Shown here piece after piece: positions 27,604-39,030 of a DNA stretch of 64,000 nucleotides. Origin of the DNA: Druceiella hillmani (Eukaryota; Arthropoda; Insecta; Lepidoptera; Hepialidae); the NCBI GenBank assembly GCA_039881145.1, contig JAYKKI010000008.1:29618501-29682500 (forward strand), given 5' to 3'. The notes under the pieces were generated by a model. The model did not search any database. It was given only the letters and a program-made list of their open reading frames with translations, and had not been told where the DNA came from. The position numbers were made by a program, and so were the translations under genes. Positions within the stretch are counted from its first letter, which is position 1. Each line of letters begins with the position of its first letter.

Positions 27604-28436
27604 GATTTTTAAACCACACAATAATTTATGGAGTCACGTTTTCGATTTACGAGTAAAATCACAATCGTATGAAAACTCACTCAAGGACGTCATAAAGATT
27701 TAAATCGATACCTCGGTATCACATAAGGAAATGAAAAATGTATGATGTTTAAATCGTTTTCTGAAACTAATAACAAGTCATTACTTCCTTCGAAAAAATA
27801 AAAAATATTTTTAACTGGATTTTAAGAGACTTATTTAACCCGCTGTTGTACGAAGTTTCCATTTAGACTAATTCATCGTTTTTAAGATTATAATGAATTA
27901 TTATCATATTTTTTCCAACCTTTTGTTTACAATTTTGAAAAAATGCTGCAGAGATATTCAAAATGTTGCGATTGCTCCTTTCCAGCTATGGCCAAAATGT
28001 TGGTATAAAATAATGAAAAAATGACAATATATAGCAACTGATTGCAAAAAAAAATTTCAAACCATACGTCAAAAAGTTGGAATGAAACCTTAATATTCTT
28101 TAATTTTTCCATGGACTTTGTTTGATTTTACAGCTTTTATGAATTAAGTTTTAATTACTATTTATCAAAACTGTCAGAAAGTTGTGCCAGACTAACGAAA
28201 GAAATAAAGTTCCCAAGAAGATAATATATAGAATATAATAAATAATATATCTATGAAGATAATATATAGTAAATGACTCTTAAACAAATGCAATACTACG
28301 ACTGTAATTTCGTAAAAAATAAATGACGACTCTCGATATATAATATTAACAAGTTTGCGAATCAGAAAGCAAGCGAATGAACAAGTTAAATTTATATACA
28401 TTTTGTTTTATACGTGAATAATCAACGCAAAAAGCC
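27162..28436. other. AT-rich sequence with a (TA)n tract at 27559-27602
   Basis: The TA tract produces the 'YIYIYI' minus frame. Frames at 27927-28112 and 28192-28401 have no recognisable content. Confidence 0.55.
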
Positions 28437-29022
28437 TTTTTAGGGTTCAATGGCCAAAAACCGAACCCTTATCATTTCATTCTGTCCGTCTATCGGCCTG
28501 TCTGTCCGTCTGTCTATCCATATGTGAGCCATTTTACTCGGAGACTATTGGGAATATATAAATGAAATTTGGATGGTAAGTGTCTTCTGTGAACCGTTAT
28601 ACAGTGAAATAATGGAATTAGGAAAAAAATAATGTGAGGGGTGGTACTGCATACATGTAACTGAAGGATGAAAAAAAGTTAACATAATTAACATAGGCGT
28701 GGGGTAGAAATGTCTTAAAAAATGGTATATAGGTTCCAAAATAACTTTTTATTTAAGTCAATAAGTGTCCACAGCCCCTCTGATATTTCAACTAACGTGT
28801 GTAAAATTCTGAAAAATTATAATAGTCGAACATAAAATAAACTTTGAACGAAAATTAGTTTGAATAAGATATGTTATGTAGTTTTTGAGATATGGGATAT
28901 TTTCGATAGCGACAGTAGCAATCATTTATTTTTCACGGTGTATTTGAGAAATAAAAAACTTAATGTTGTTCATTGCTATGGAACCCTTGGTGCACGAGCT
29001 CGACTCGCAGTTAGCCCTTTTT
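28437..29022. mobile_element. Lepidopteran-type dispersed repeat, near full length
   Basis: The copy opens 'TAGGGTTCAATGGCCAAAAA' then 'CCGAACCCTTATCATTTC', followed by repeated GTCCGTCTGTC-type sequence and 'ACTCGGAGACTATTGG'. It closes 'GGAACCCTTGGTGCACGAGC' then 'TCGACTCGCAGTTAGCCC'. The ends and middle match 36655-37240. From memory, this type of sequence (ends pairing GGAACCCTT with a G/C-rich 3' tail) is very common in moth and butterfly genomes. Frames inside are by-products. Confidence 0.75.
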
Positions 29023-30315
29023 TAAATATTAAATTTAACGTTTTATCGAAAAACCTTTTAAATCATTTACCATAAGCTTGATGTGTTGTTTTTTCTACCT
29101 ACTTTTCTTTATGATAAAACTGAAACAATGTTGATCTCAATGTACACCGTTGATGATAAACGCGAATATTTTTTTATGAAATACAAAATTTACACCTCAA
29201 TCAGTACACATATCGAAAACTAAGCAACATATAAAACTAAATATCTCGTTCTTATTTTAAGTCGTTTAAAAGTGATCATATATACATTTCGCACATTTGC
29301 AATGCATAGCCAATAATAATTCACAGTTAACAATCATGTGTTGTACCTTTCAGCAGACTTTTTTAATTTAAGCAATTGTTTATATGACTATCGTATAGCA
29401 GGAAGACCTAAATTCGAACTGACGGTTGTAAACACGCCGAACAATCGATATTTGGGCTTGACTGTGCTGATGAACACCGCAGCTGTTAACTAAAATCTCA
29501 TTCCAGTGTTGATAGCTGAAATTGCTGTATATTATAAAGAGTGTTGTGTTACTTTGCATTTTCACATTTATCATACTTGAAGTTTCACCTAATTTCAATT
29601 TTCCAAAAATAAGCAACCTTGACAAAAATACTTTTGAACTTGTCACCATAATCCTTTAGTAAGTATTTACGTATTTAAGAACGTTTAGTACTTCTTAATT
29701 ATAGAAGGCTTTTCAGGGAAGTACACAAGTCAGGAACCTTTCGGAAATATATTCCCATTTAACAAAATATAAAAAAAATTAAAAAAAAAAAACAATTAAA
29801 GAGCGAAGTATTACATAATTTAAGTGGGTTTTTAGCTAAGCATTCTTCAAACGGGCATCTTTTTTCATCCTTCAAGCCTCCAAAGTGGCTACTAAGCTAT
29901 ACGTATGTCTACAAGCTTTTAGAGATACGGACAGCTTAGCAGAATACCGTTTTTTAACCCGTTTTTTCTTCTTATAATTGCAATTTTTCTTGTAATTGCA
30001 TGTGAAAGGGTATCAAATGATAATCAAATGACGGTTTCAAAAGGCAGAAGGGTATCAAATGACGTTTTCTCTAAGTTGGGCTGTAAAACTAATTATCCGG
30101 TTGTAACCAAGGCCACCTACATCTCTACGCAATGAAGTGAGGTACCTTTCAAAATGTTTCTCAAAATGCCATGGATTCTCTGGATGTACGATTGGTTACC
30201 CCATCTTGTTTAAACCAAATTTTCCTAAATTTAGGGATCAGATACTTACATCGTTGAAATCTTCAATGAATAGTAACCGCTGAAGAACCTATTTCTATAA
30301 AAGTATCATAAAAAA
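29023..30315. other. AT-rich sequence, nothing recognised
   Basis: A short local duplication of 'AAGGGTATCAAATGA' occurs at about 30006-30062. An 89-codon minus frame at 29380-29649 has no recognised motif. Confidence 0.45.
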
Positions 30316-30329
30316 TAGGCCGTGTTTAG

Positions 30330-30419
<90 letters not shown>

Positions 30420-30430
30420 GCTAAACACGG

Positions 30431-30470
<40 letters not shown>
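30316..30470. repeat. (TA)n tract embedded in a 17-bp perfect inverted repeat
   Basis: TAGGCCGTGTTTAGCTA (30316-30332) and its exact complement (30418-30434) flank about 85 bp of TA repeat with one TATTA interruption. More TA follows to 30470. The whole could extrude as a cruciform. Confidence 0.9.
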
Positions 30471-30471
<1 letters not shown>

Positions 30472-30472
<1 letters not shown>

Positions 30473-30627
30473 TGGCTACTGCAATTGCATCTCGCAACCA
30501 ATACAATAACAACCATTCCAAAAACATCAAAACCAAAACCCCTGTCGATGTTAAACCTGTTTTAAAAACACCATATCTTCCTGAACGTCTAAAATACAAT
30601 ACGAAGATTAGAAATCAAAATTATTAA
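30472..30627 (+). CDS. Short unassigned ORF, 51 codons
   Basis: An ATG directly after the TA tract opens 51 codons (MATAIASRNQYNNNHSKNIK..., then a P/V/L/K-rich second half) and ends at TAA. The amino-acid mix is more protein-like than typical AT-rich noise, but there is no signal, domain or splice evidence. It could be a transposon scrap or chance. Confidence 0.15.
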
Positions 30628-30789
30628 TTACAACATATAATACAACACGCAAAAGATTAGTATTTTATACCGAAATTAGACGAAGAGGAAGAAGATCAGA
30701 TAAGATATTGACCGAAATATTTTTAAGAGAATGTGATTGAGAATTTAGAACATCAACTATACAATAAAATTTACAGTTCTTATCCTATA

Positions 30790-30890
30790 TAGCGGAAAGT
30801 ACAGAGTACAAACCATGCAAGAAAAGTTACACTGTCCTCACCCCGTGTGACGAAAAGTATAGAGTATCAACCATACAAGAAAATGTCTAT
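30790..30890. repeat. Local direct duplication, about 58-bp period
   Basis: 'AAAGTACAGAGTACAAACCA' and 'AAAGTATAGAGTATCAACCA' head two copies, each followed by a 'CAAGAAAA'-type tail. Confidence 0.6.
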
Positions 30891-31629
30891 TCTTACCCAA
30901 TTACTGCGGCTATTCCTACCCTCTTAGTCAACAAAATCTGAGTTTATTAGTTATAGTTTAATTAATACTTACCATCAAAAGTGCTTAAACATAAGTAAAC
31001 TGATATGTAATCAAAATAATTGATTATGGATACATTATGAGAATAAAAAGAATTAATAACTGGAAAAAATTGTGTTATAAATATGATCGAATCTTTTGTT
31101 AAAATGCAAGATTTCGTATCTTGTGAAATTCGTTTTCTGTCTGTCAATATTTATAATTGCCTCGATATATTTGTTACCCATTGATCGTAAAATATTGGAC
31201 TATAATATAGAAATGAGTTTAATTAATCCACAAATATAATCTAAATAGTTGAAATATAAAACATTATAAAAAAACATTTAGATTAAAATTAAACGTCCAA
31301 TTTTTTTGCTTCCATTTCTTTTAGCATTTGATGTATTAAATTTTAAGAAAAGTTTAAAAGCTATGCACAAATGTTTGCTGCTTTGAGATTTCCTTCACCT
31401 ACCAAAAAAGCGATAATTTTATCTTACTTAAATTTAATTTTACAGGCCCTTGATCACAAACTACTAATATTGCCTTATTTTAGCATTAACTAATACTTTT
31501 TTTAACTAAATGGGATGGATCATCAACTAAGTAATGATTATCCTTACCCAACAACAATAAAACACGTTAATCAGGATTAGTTTGAAAAAAACATACCATA
31601 CAAAATTGAATTTCTTACATTAACATCGC

Positions 31630-32060
31630 CAGTCGATTAGGCCATTAAATGACTCGTCACAGGTACACTCATACCGGATCAAAAGGATCAATCACATCAC
31701 CAGGAAATACAATGGATCTCTTCACTAAAACAAAATGATCACTTCGACACGAGCTCCGAGATAAACCGATTATCGTAAACGTATCGCATGTTGAACAATA
31801 TTATCTCTCCCACCTGTCTGTCGCCTGTTAAGTGTTTTATGGTTAGATATGTTGATATTATATCAAATGGTGAGTTCATTAACAATTTGCCTACGCATTA
31901 CTTAACTTAGCCGAGCGAAACATTCCTAAAATAACAATCGTCGATACAATGGTGGCGAAACAAAGGCAACGAGATGGTTATCGGGCGCTCAGTCAACTCA
32001 TCACTCAAGATGATATTATTAAGGCACCGGCTAGAGAAACAACTTCATTGAAAAAATGCC
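31630..32060. promoter_or_regulatory. Two GC-richer non-coding patches
   Basis: Patches at about 31630-31850 and 31905-32060 are closed in all frames. They contain an E-box (CACCTG) next to GTCTGTCGCCTGTTAAGTG. They are candidate regulatory elements upstream of the plus-strand exon candidate at 32.7 kb. Confidence 0.2.
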
Positions 32061-32681
32061 GTCGTCCTCATCATGTATTCAAATAAAGTGTATTTTGTGT
32101 TAATTCAATCAAGTAGATTAAATGTCAGAATATTATTTTAAATCAATTTAATACAATGTTTAAGTAATTAAAATTAAATCTCCAATACTAGACTGCGCGA
32201 AACTTTTCTGTCTATCGCTTGAATGAAACGTAAACATTGAAAAGCGCCTTAAATATTGAACTTTGCCCATTAATGAACCAATTGCATAACCGTCACCCAC
32301 AGAAAGTGATTACAAGTTATGTGTAAAAAAAGATTCCGATCAAAAGTCAAAACTGTGCTGTTCTAAGGGTATGAGAGGTAAAATGTAACAATAATATAAT
32401 ATCTTGAACGAAGAAGATATGTAACGAAGATGTGTTAATTCGATGTAAAGTTTGATTGAGCATCAAATTAAAAGCTATAAATTAAATTGAATTATGTATA
32501 CGCTCTTGATGGAACCTGTTCATATTTCCAAACATGCTATGGATTAGAACTCCCATGAGAAAGTATCGCCGTCCGAAGCAGACCTGGCAATGAACTATAT
32601 TAGAACTAAATAGAAAATAAATTAATGAAAATATATACGCACACATAATTTTGTTCAAGCAGCCTTAACTATGATCGCGCT

Positions 32682-32906
32682 TATATATAAGAGGAGTTTC
32701 GACAATCCCACGGTTATCTATTAGTTCGTTATTAGTGCCTGACCACAACGCCGCTATCGTGTATCTAGTGATGCCCAGATTCATTATCTGCCTTCTGTCG
32801 ATAATTAAATTGCCCAGTCATTTAGCGAGGGCGGTACTTGAAGTCGACGTTTTTTGTTGTCGTAAATTGGGTAGACAGTATTATGTCGAGCAATTTTTTT
32901 ATAAAG
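32682..32906 (+). CDS. Candidate promoter and first exon of a small secreted protein (weak)
   Basis: A TATA box (CTTATATATAAGAGG, core 32682-32690) lies about 90 bp before an ATG at 32771. The frame opens MPRFIICLLSIIKLPSHLAR, whose start could serve as a signal peptide, and runs 45 codons plus one base to a possible donor (AAAG|GTAACA, last exon base 32906). Phase 1 there fits the strong acceptor at 35336, whose frame begins with the two missing bases. The joined product would be about 110 residues. No family is recognised, and the hydrophobic stretch is only moderate. The match of TATA, ATG, donor and phase may be chance. Confidence is for the exon, not for a function. Confidence 0.25.
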
Positions 32907-33169
32907 GTAACAACTTAATGATTTCGTGAAGTGTCATTTTATGCCGCCGTTTTTCAATACCTACCAGATCTACCATCCGTACGTTTTTTTTACATATGTC
33001 AATTATGGTAAGAGTAACTTAAATTAATAATAATCAATAATTATAATTAAATCAACGCTTAGGTTAGTTTAATTAAAAAAATAAATTGATACAACACTAG
33101 CTTTTGACAGCGAATTCATCACAAACGAAATCAAAGTTAATGTTTAACAAAAATTTAATACTCTGTACT

Positions 33170-33240
33170 TGAGTTACGGAGCCAAATAGTAAAAAAGAAC
33201 GCTTGCCGTTTCGTCATGTCCGTCTATCTCACCCTTGTAA
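33170..33240. mobile_element. Fragment of lepidopteran-type dispersed repeat
   Basis: 'GGAGCCAAATAGTAAAAAAG' then 'GCCGTTTCGTCATGTCCGTC' matches the opening of the 36.7 kb copy. The rest is lost. Confidence 0.5.
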
Positions 33241-33461
33241 TTTATACATTTTTAGATCTATATAGATCAACTTTAATGCATGAGTATTATTACAAGTGTA
33301 TACTTTATATATAGATCTCAGTTAATATATAGGAAATACTTAATCATTTTATTTATGTATTTCTTCATTCATACATATTTTATTATTATACATGTTAAGT
33401 TACACACGGTTGATCGGTTTTTATATTATATATCAGTTTTTGAGTTAAGTTTTTTAGTCGG

Positions 33462-33557
33462 CACTAAACGTTTAAATAGTAGAAACACTACCAAAACCCC
33501 GTTGAATAAACACTAAAAAACGTTTAAATAGAAGAAACACTACCAAAAACCACTTGA
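33462..33557. repeat. Tandem duplication of about 45 bp
   Basis: Two adjacent copies of 'CACTAAACGTTTAAATAGTA' plus 'GAAACACTACCAAAA' differ by a few changes and small indels. Confidence 0.75.
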
Positions 33558-34659
33558 TACCAAAACAAACGAACAAATTAAAACAATAGTCTTTAAATTT
33601 AGATTTTAAACATTTTGCACAACGAATACGATGAAACATGCATTTATAAATAATATTAAATAGTTTATATTTACACGTCGTGCCATCTACTGACGTGTCA
33701 CAGGGCTAAATTTTAATTAATGAAAAGAAATACTCAATTTCGTCTTATGGGACTTATGTTATTTCAATTATATATCTTAACTTCAATCATGAACTATATA
33801 TATTCCAAGTTTTATAAAAAATATGTCTTGCTGTTTAAGTGTGATTGAGTAACAAACATTCAAACACCATTTTCCTAATATTAACATTCCACGCGTGTAA
33901 AGCCTCGGACAATATCCTATATGTTACTTCGCTAAACGAAATATACACATGCCTTTAATAGTGATATACTGCTTGGTTTCAGAGTAATTACATAACAAGT
34001 TCCAAACTTTGGCAATTATAATATTAGTGAGATATACCTCGTTAAAATATTGTATTATAATCGTGTGCTATTAGGCTAATATTATGCTAATAGCTTATTG
34101 TATGCTACTATTGCATTCATTATTGTATTGATAAAATGTATTTCGTTGTAAAATTATTTTCAGAAGCGAAAGTAAAATTTATAATATTTATCACGCCTGC
34201 CAAAATAGAAAATTGTTTCCTTTAGAATATTTTTATATTAGTTAGATATTCTTCTATGGTTGTTTTTGAAATATATATAATACGGATTTATGGACAATCA
34301 AATGTAAAGAAGAATTTTAAAAAATTTATTTTATTTTCATATTAAACGGTGGAAAAAAAATGCATTATAATAATCATAATTAGCATAGCCCATTTCATAA
34401 TAAAAATATAATAAAATAGGAGCATCGACCTCGTGGTACATAGACCCAAACTGAAATTTGTAACTGGAAACTCTTCAATATTTTTATGTTACTTAAGTCC
34501 TTCGAAGCTAGCCGAGTTTAGTCACTTTATGACGACTGAGGAAAAAGATTATGGATGAGGTCAAAAACGATTATAGGATTCCATACCTCAGAAGGAGTTA
34601 TTTAGCCTCCTTCAACTAGTTTCCTCTCTTTTATCTGACGCCCGCTTAACAGAAGCAAA
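33558..34659. other. AT-rich sequence, nothing recognised
   Basis: No gene or repeat family is evident. It would be intronic if the 32.7-35.5 kb gene model is real. Confidence 0.4.
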
Positions 34660-34880
34660 AACTTGTACCGGAAGATGAAGGACAAGGATGCGTGTGTGCA
34701 CCGATTAGTCGCGGAGCGCACGTGCACTGTGCATCTGCGCATCAGTGGTCCCGGTGTCGCTGCAGCTGCCCACCGCCCCATTGCAACTTATTACATCTAA
34801 TGATCGGTCTCCATCTCGCTCTTGTAATGCAGATTTATTAACGTCACGCGATTTTATCACAGCAGATTCGGTTGGACCGC
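34660..34880. promoter_or_regulatory. GC-richer island with insect initiator-like site
   Basis: The block holds 'GCGCATCAGTGG' (an ATCAGT initiator-like match), then homeodomain-type ATCTAATGATCGG. It is closed in all frames. It is a candidate promoter or enhancer by composition and motifs only. Confidence 0.28.
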
Positions 34881-35335
34881 TGCAGAATTATGGTTGAAAT
34901 GTCAAAGATTTCCACTAAAATTAAAGATTTAGGATATAACTTGCTTCTTTGTATTTTATAAGGTTAATCAATTATCCTCTCTCACCGGTTTCTTCAATTC
35001 ATTTTATAAAGGGCTGAATATGTTTATATAGGAAATAAATTGAATATATTTATATACACTGGTTACCTCACGATATTTTATAACTAATATATGAAATCGG
35101 AAAGGGCGCGTACCCATTTAACTTACTTTTTATTCAGTCTATTATGTATAAAATTATTCAGCAAATACGAATGCAGTAAAATTTAACAAAACAACATTTA
35201 AATCTCCTTTGTTTTAATATTAAATAAATTTGTTCGTTGCAAAATGCATTCACCTACTTATACTATTGCAAAATATATATGTACATAATTAAAATATTGA
35301 TAAAACACTGATGATAATTATATTTCTTTTTTCAG

Positions 35336-35532
35336 GTACCGTTTTGATTCAAGCGAATAATTTTAAAATATACGCAAAGTTTCAACACGTCTTCAACATC
35401 CTGAACAGAGCTTCAATTCAACAACCTCCGACTATCAAAACTAACAAAATAAATAAGAGCGTGTTTCTTTTAAAAAACTCCCTACCTCACGTGAAGTGGC
35501 CAAATTTTGTTCCAGATTTGGAAACCAAATGA
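35336..35532 (+). CDS. Candidate last coding exon (weak)
   Basis: A strong polypyrimidine tract and acceptor (TATATTTCTTTTTTCAG, ending 35335) is followed by 64 open codons to a TGA at 35530-35532. The peptide reads TVLIQANNFKIYAKFQHVFN and later HVKWPNFVPDLETK. Codon composition is more balanced than the flanks. The exon phase matches the donor at 32906, giving the two-exon model described there. No domain is recognised and no nearby AATAAA is seen in the first 100 bp after the stop. It may equally be a transposon scrap behind a chance acceptor. Confidence 0.3.
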
Positions 35533-35688
35533 AAACTATGTACCAGCATTTTCATTCGAAAGCAGTGTTGGCATGACCAAGCGGCTAGTTATTTAACAGA
35601 GCAAATAACAACCCTTATAGCATTTTTTTAAAATCATTTAATCTAAACACATACTACAGGGAACGGTCAGCAAATCCAGAGATATTTT

Positions 35689-36066
35689 GATGTGAAACAT
35701 CTATAGGCGCAGGTATAAACCGGATCGTTGGCGTGGCGACGCTTGCCGTGGTGACGGGTCGCCACGCTATACTAAGGTTTATATATAGTCTATATGTAGT
35801 AGAGTGTACGGTACGGCGACGTGTCGCCATGCGCAACCGACTACGCGACCCCCTCCTCACTCAGTTCGACGCTGTTGTTTACTACGGTACACATAAACTG
35901 TGCTTTATTATTTTTGTATTAATTGTAAATAAATGTTTATTAAATAAAGTCACCAGTTTCTGTAAGAAATTCCTAATACTTTATTTTTCCATTATGCTAT
36001 ATTTAGTTCCTGTAATAATCTTGTCTTTTATGCATTATTACTTGTACGAACATGATGTTTCACATC
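35689..36066 (+). mobile_element. Possible solo LTR or other retroelement end
   Basis: The block is bounded by GATGTGAAACATC (35689-35701) and its inverse GATGTTTCACATC (36054-36066), each followed by AGGCG-type sequence. Inside, a GC-rich part leads to 'CACTCAGTTCGACGC' (TCAGT at 35861), like a Ty3/gypsy initiator, then AATAAA signals at 35928 and 35943. That order (promoter-like, initiator, polyadenylation) suits an LTR. No target duplication or internal coding region was found, so the call is tentative. Confidence 0.3.
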
Positions 36067-36654
36067 TGCCAGGCGTCCCGTGACGGCGACTGTTTTTATA
36101 GTGAAGGCAAACTTCTTATCGTACAGCAAGATGTAAACAGATACAGGCAACATCGTGGATATATGTGACGAAATATAAGAGGCAAAAAGAATAGTTCCTA
36201 AATTTATCAAACCTTTCCTATAGTAGCGATAAAGTTCATAGGGCGAATAATTAGTCATATCTTGTATGTACTATATTTAATTGCATATTGTATTCGCTAG
36301 GAAAGAATTTCATGAAATAAAGAATATATCGTTACTCACATTATCAACGCAACATCGTGGACTTGTCTAAAATAAATTATTTAATAATATATGCGGAATG
36401 ATGAAATTCAATTTCGAACACGTGGAGATCCGCCTACACTAGATTGCGAATGAGCAAGTTGCAAGTTGCAGTAGCTATGCTAATTTTAAGGAGCAGAATT
36501 ATGATTCAAATTATTTTAAGTTTCAAATTACTTTTCTTAAGTAGAAAATGGTCATCCGATTTAATAGTTTTTTTTACTATACTTGCTTACAAGATATATA
36601 TTACCATTAACCGTAATATCTATGCATATAATGAAATGTGTGAGCGAGATATTT

Positions 36655-37240
36655 TTTGGATTCCATAGCCAAATGGCAAAAACGGAACCCTTATAATTTC
36701 GTTTTGTCCGTCTGTTCATCTGTCTGTCCGTCTGTCTATCTATATGTTACAGCTATTTGACTCGGAGACTATTGGCACTATATTGATTAAATTTAAATGA
36801 TAGGTCGTCTATGAATACAATGAAATAGTAGAAATATGAAAAAATATAATATTACGGATGACTCTCTACACATGTAACAGGGATGATTCTCTACACTTAA
36901 GAAGTGTAGATCCGCTCCGGTGCAAAAATGATATAGAGGTTTCAAAATAACCTTTTTATTTAAGTAAAAAGTTGGTGAGATATAAGGGATGCACTTTTTA
37001 AAATTTTAACTTTTCAATAAAAAAATTTTGAAAAAAATAAGATAATAGAACTTAAAATAAAATTTCAATGAAAATTAGTTAAGATATATTATGAAGTTTT
37101 TGAGATATGGAATATTTTGAGTACCGACAGCAATATACTAAGTTAGTTTTTCACAGTATCTTGAGAAATATAAACTTATAGTTTTAATATTGTTTGGTGC
37201 TCCGGAATCCTTGGTCCGACGCACCCTTAGCGGGTTTTTA
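36655..37240. mobile_element. Lepidopteran-type dispersed repeat, near full length
   Basis: The copy opens 'GGATTCCATAGCCAAATGGC' then 'AAAAACGGAACCCTTATAAT', carries GTCCGTCTG repeats and 'GACTCGGAGACTATTGG', and closes 'CCGGAATCCTTGGTCCGACG' then 'CACCCTTAGCGGGTTTTT'. A small internal duplication of the ATGA(C/T)TCTCTACAC stretch sits near 36855-36900. No transposase is encoded. Confidence 0.8.
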
Positions 37241-37433
37241 ATAAATGTATGTACTATAATGGTATTTTAAGAATGTCATATGAACTATTTTTTATTATTT
37301 TTAATGGATTAGGCAATAGTTTCGATATTACATTAATTATTATCTTCACTAATATATAAATTATCAATTGTTATACTTTGCTATAAAGAAGCTGTACTAC
37401 AGAGCAAAAAAATATGAATTGCAGAAGACATCT

Positions 37434-37666
37434 AAATAAATAATATTTATAAAACAACCTCGTGAAAAATAAATCAAAATACACACATTATCATTTAAAT
37501 CACATTTTCACTATTTATAAATCTAAATGTAGCATAGCTACTGTAGCTCACAAATGTCAAATCGTAACTTACTTCAAAAAAGGTATCCTACACATGTCTA
37601 TTTAGGTGAAATAAATAATATTTATAAAACAACCTCGTGAAAAATAAATCAAAATACACACATTAT
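37434..37666. repeat. 58-bp exact direct repeat, copies 117 bp apart
   Basis: 37434-37491 and 37609-37666 are identical by eye (start AAATAAATAATATTTATAAA, end AATACACACATTAT). The second copy is followed by GTGATTTTGATTTATG, partly the complement of the repeat's own middle. Confidence 0.9.
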
Positions 37667-38339
37667 GTGATTTTGATTTATGATATTTAACCCAAGTTTT
37701 GATACATTAATCAAATTGGAATATAATCAAGTCGGATGTTTCCGAATACTTTAAAGCCAAAAAGTGATATTCATGTAATTGTAATAATAAATTAATAAGT
37801 TTGACTTTCATATCCTTAAGTAGTATTGAAGATCCGCGCCATTTTGCTCTATATCGCCAAGATCAAATCAAATACGATCGTTTCGTGAGAGCTCCTGTTC
37901 AAGGACAAAGAATGTAGCAATATATATAATATAAGCAATAAAGGAATATACCAGTATAGTGATCATTAGATTTCGCCATCACGTTGATACAATTATACTA
38001 CCATATTAATATATATAGTCTAGTTACTATTTTATACGTTTCTTACGATCCGGTTCATATTTTTTGCGCTTATTACTTGCTTTTAACGTTATCTGTTAGA
38101 TAACGTTCTAAACTCCCTGTTCCAATACAAAAAAGTAGTTTTAGCAAAAAATATCAGCTACTATTAAATTGAAATACTGTTATGTGCATATTATTTAATT
38201 AGACTAATGTTAATTAATTTAACTAACTTAATTAAGTAAATGAGTTTAGTTCATTGGAGTGCGAGCATAAATTGAGCACAGAAAAGTAAAGCAAAAGGAT
38301 ACTAGCATAAAATTTCATATACCGACGTGCATAACTGTA
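37667..38339. other. AT-rich sequence, nothing recognised
   Basis: A short GC-richer stretch near 37830-37910 is closed in all frames. No gene is seen. Confidence 0.45.
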
Positions 38340-38875
38340 TGGACGTCAAAAATTTTCTAGACGTTCAAACTCATCTCTGTCAAACCCTCTTGATGTCACT
38401 GCTTGACTAGGGAAATGTATACTACTTAGACTTTGCGGAATATTGCCTTAAAAAATTAGAAAGTCTTCAAAATTTATGCATCCGCTATGTTTCTGAATTC
38501 AGAGCGCAACTTAAATGGACGGAGGTCTGCAATCGACGCAATCTACACATTGTGCCACTTCTTTATAACATTTTAACAAGCTTTCTTATCCAACTTACTT
38601 TAGAAACAGATACTTGTCTACATACGGTACAGGGTTACGCTCTGAAAACCAGCTCAGTCTCCTTTTTTGTAAACATACCACCAACTTTTATGAAAAGTCG
38701 TTCGCTGTCCAAGCTACAAGACTTTGGAATCAACTGAAACCGGATATCAAAAACTCGCGCCTTCTATAAATATGTTCAAAGACCGTCTAAAGAGTCCTTC
38801 TTCTCATAATCCCTTAATCCCTGGATCCTATCCTTCCTAATTGCTTTTTTTTTCACTGTCCTTGTTCCCATCAAT
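38340..38875 (+). pseudogene. C-terminal end of a non-LTR retrotransposon reverse-transcriptase ORF
   Basis: With two or more frame shifts the plus strand reads LKKLESLQNLCIRYVSEFRA, then NRRNLHIVPLLYNILTSF, then SFAVQATRLWNQLKPDIKNS and MFKDRLKS. This is the hallmark tail of insect non-LTR (Jockey/CR1-type) ORF2 proteins, where 'RLWN.LP..I....SL..FK..LK' follows the reverse transcriptase. Only the C-terminal 130 or so codons remain. Stops and frameshifts make it dead. It runs directly into the (TA)n tract that starts at about 38880, as expected for an element ending in a simple repeat. The exact clade is unresolved. Confidence 0.7.
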
Positions 38876-38879
38876 GTCA

Positions 38880-38880
<1 letters not shown>

Positions 38881-38926
<46 letters not shown>

Positions 38927-38935
38927 TATATACAT

Positions 38936-39030
<95 letters not shown>
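38881..39030. repeat. (TA)n microsatellite at a retrotransposon 3' end
   Basis: About 150 bp of TA with ACATATATATAC and AAATATAT interruptions. It yields spurious YIYI frames on both strands. Confidence 0.95.

Noticed and set aside
35562..35595. tRNA-Ser/Leu-like A box (GGCATGACCAAGCGGCTAG)
   Set aside because: No matching B box or stem partners lie downstream. At most it is the head of a very old SINE.
35733..36083. 116-codon plus frame, longest in the window
   Set aside because: It has no domain. It lies inside the candidate LTR-like block and ends in hydrophobic AT-rich noise.
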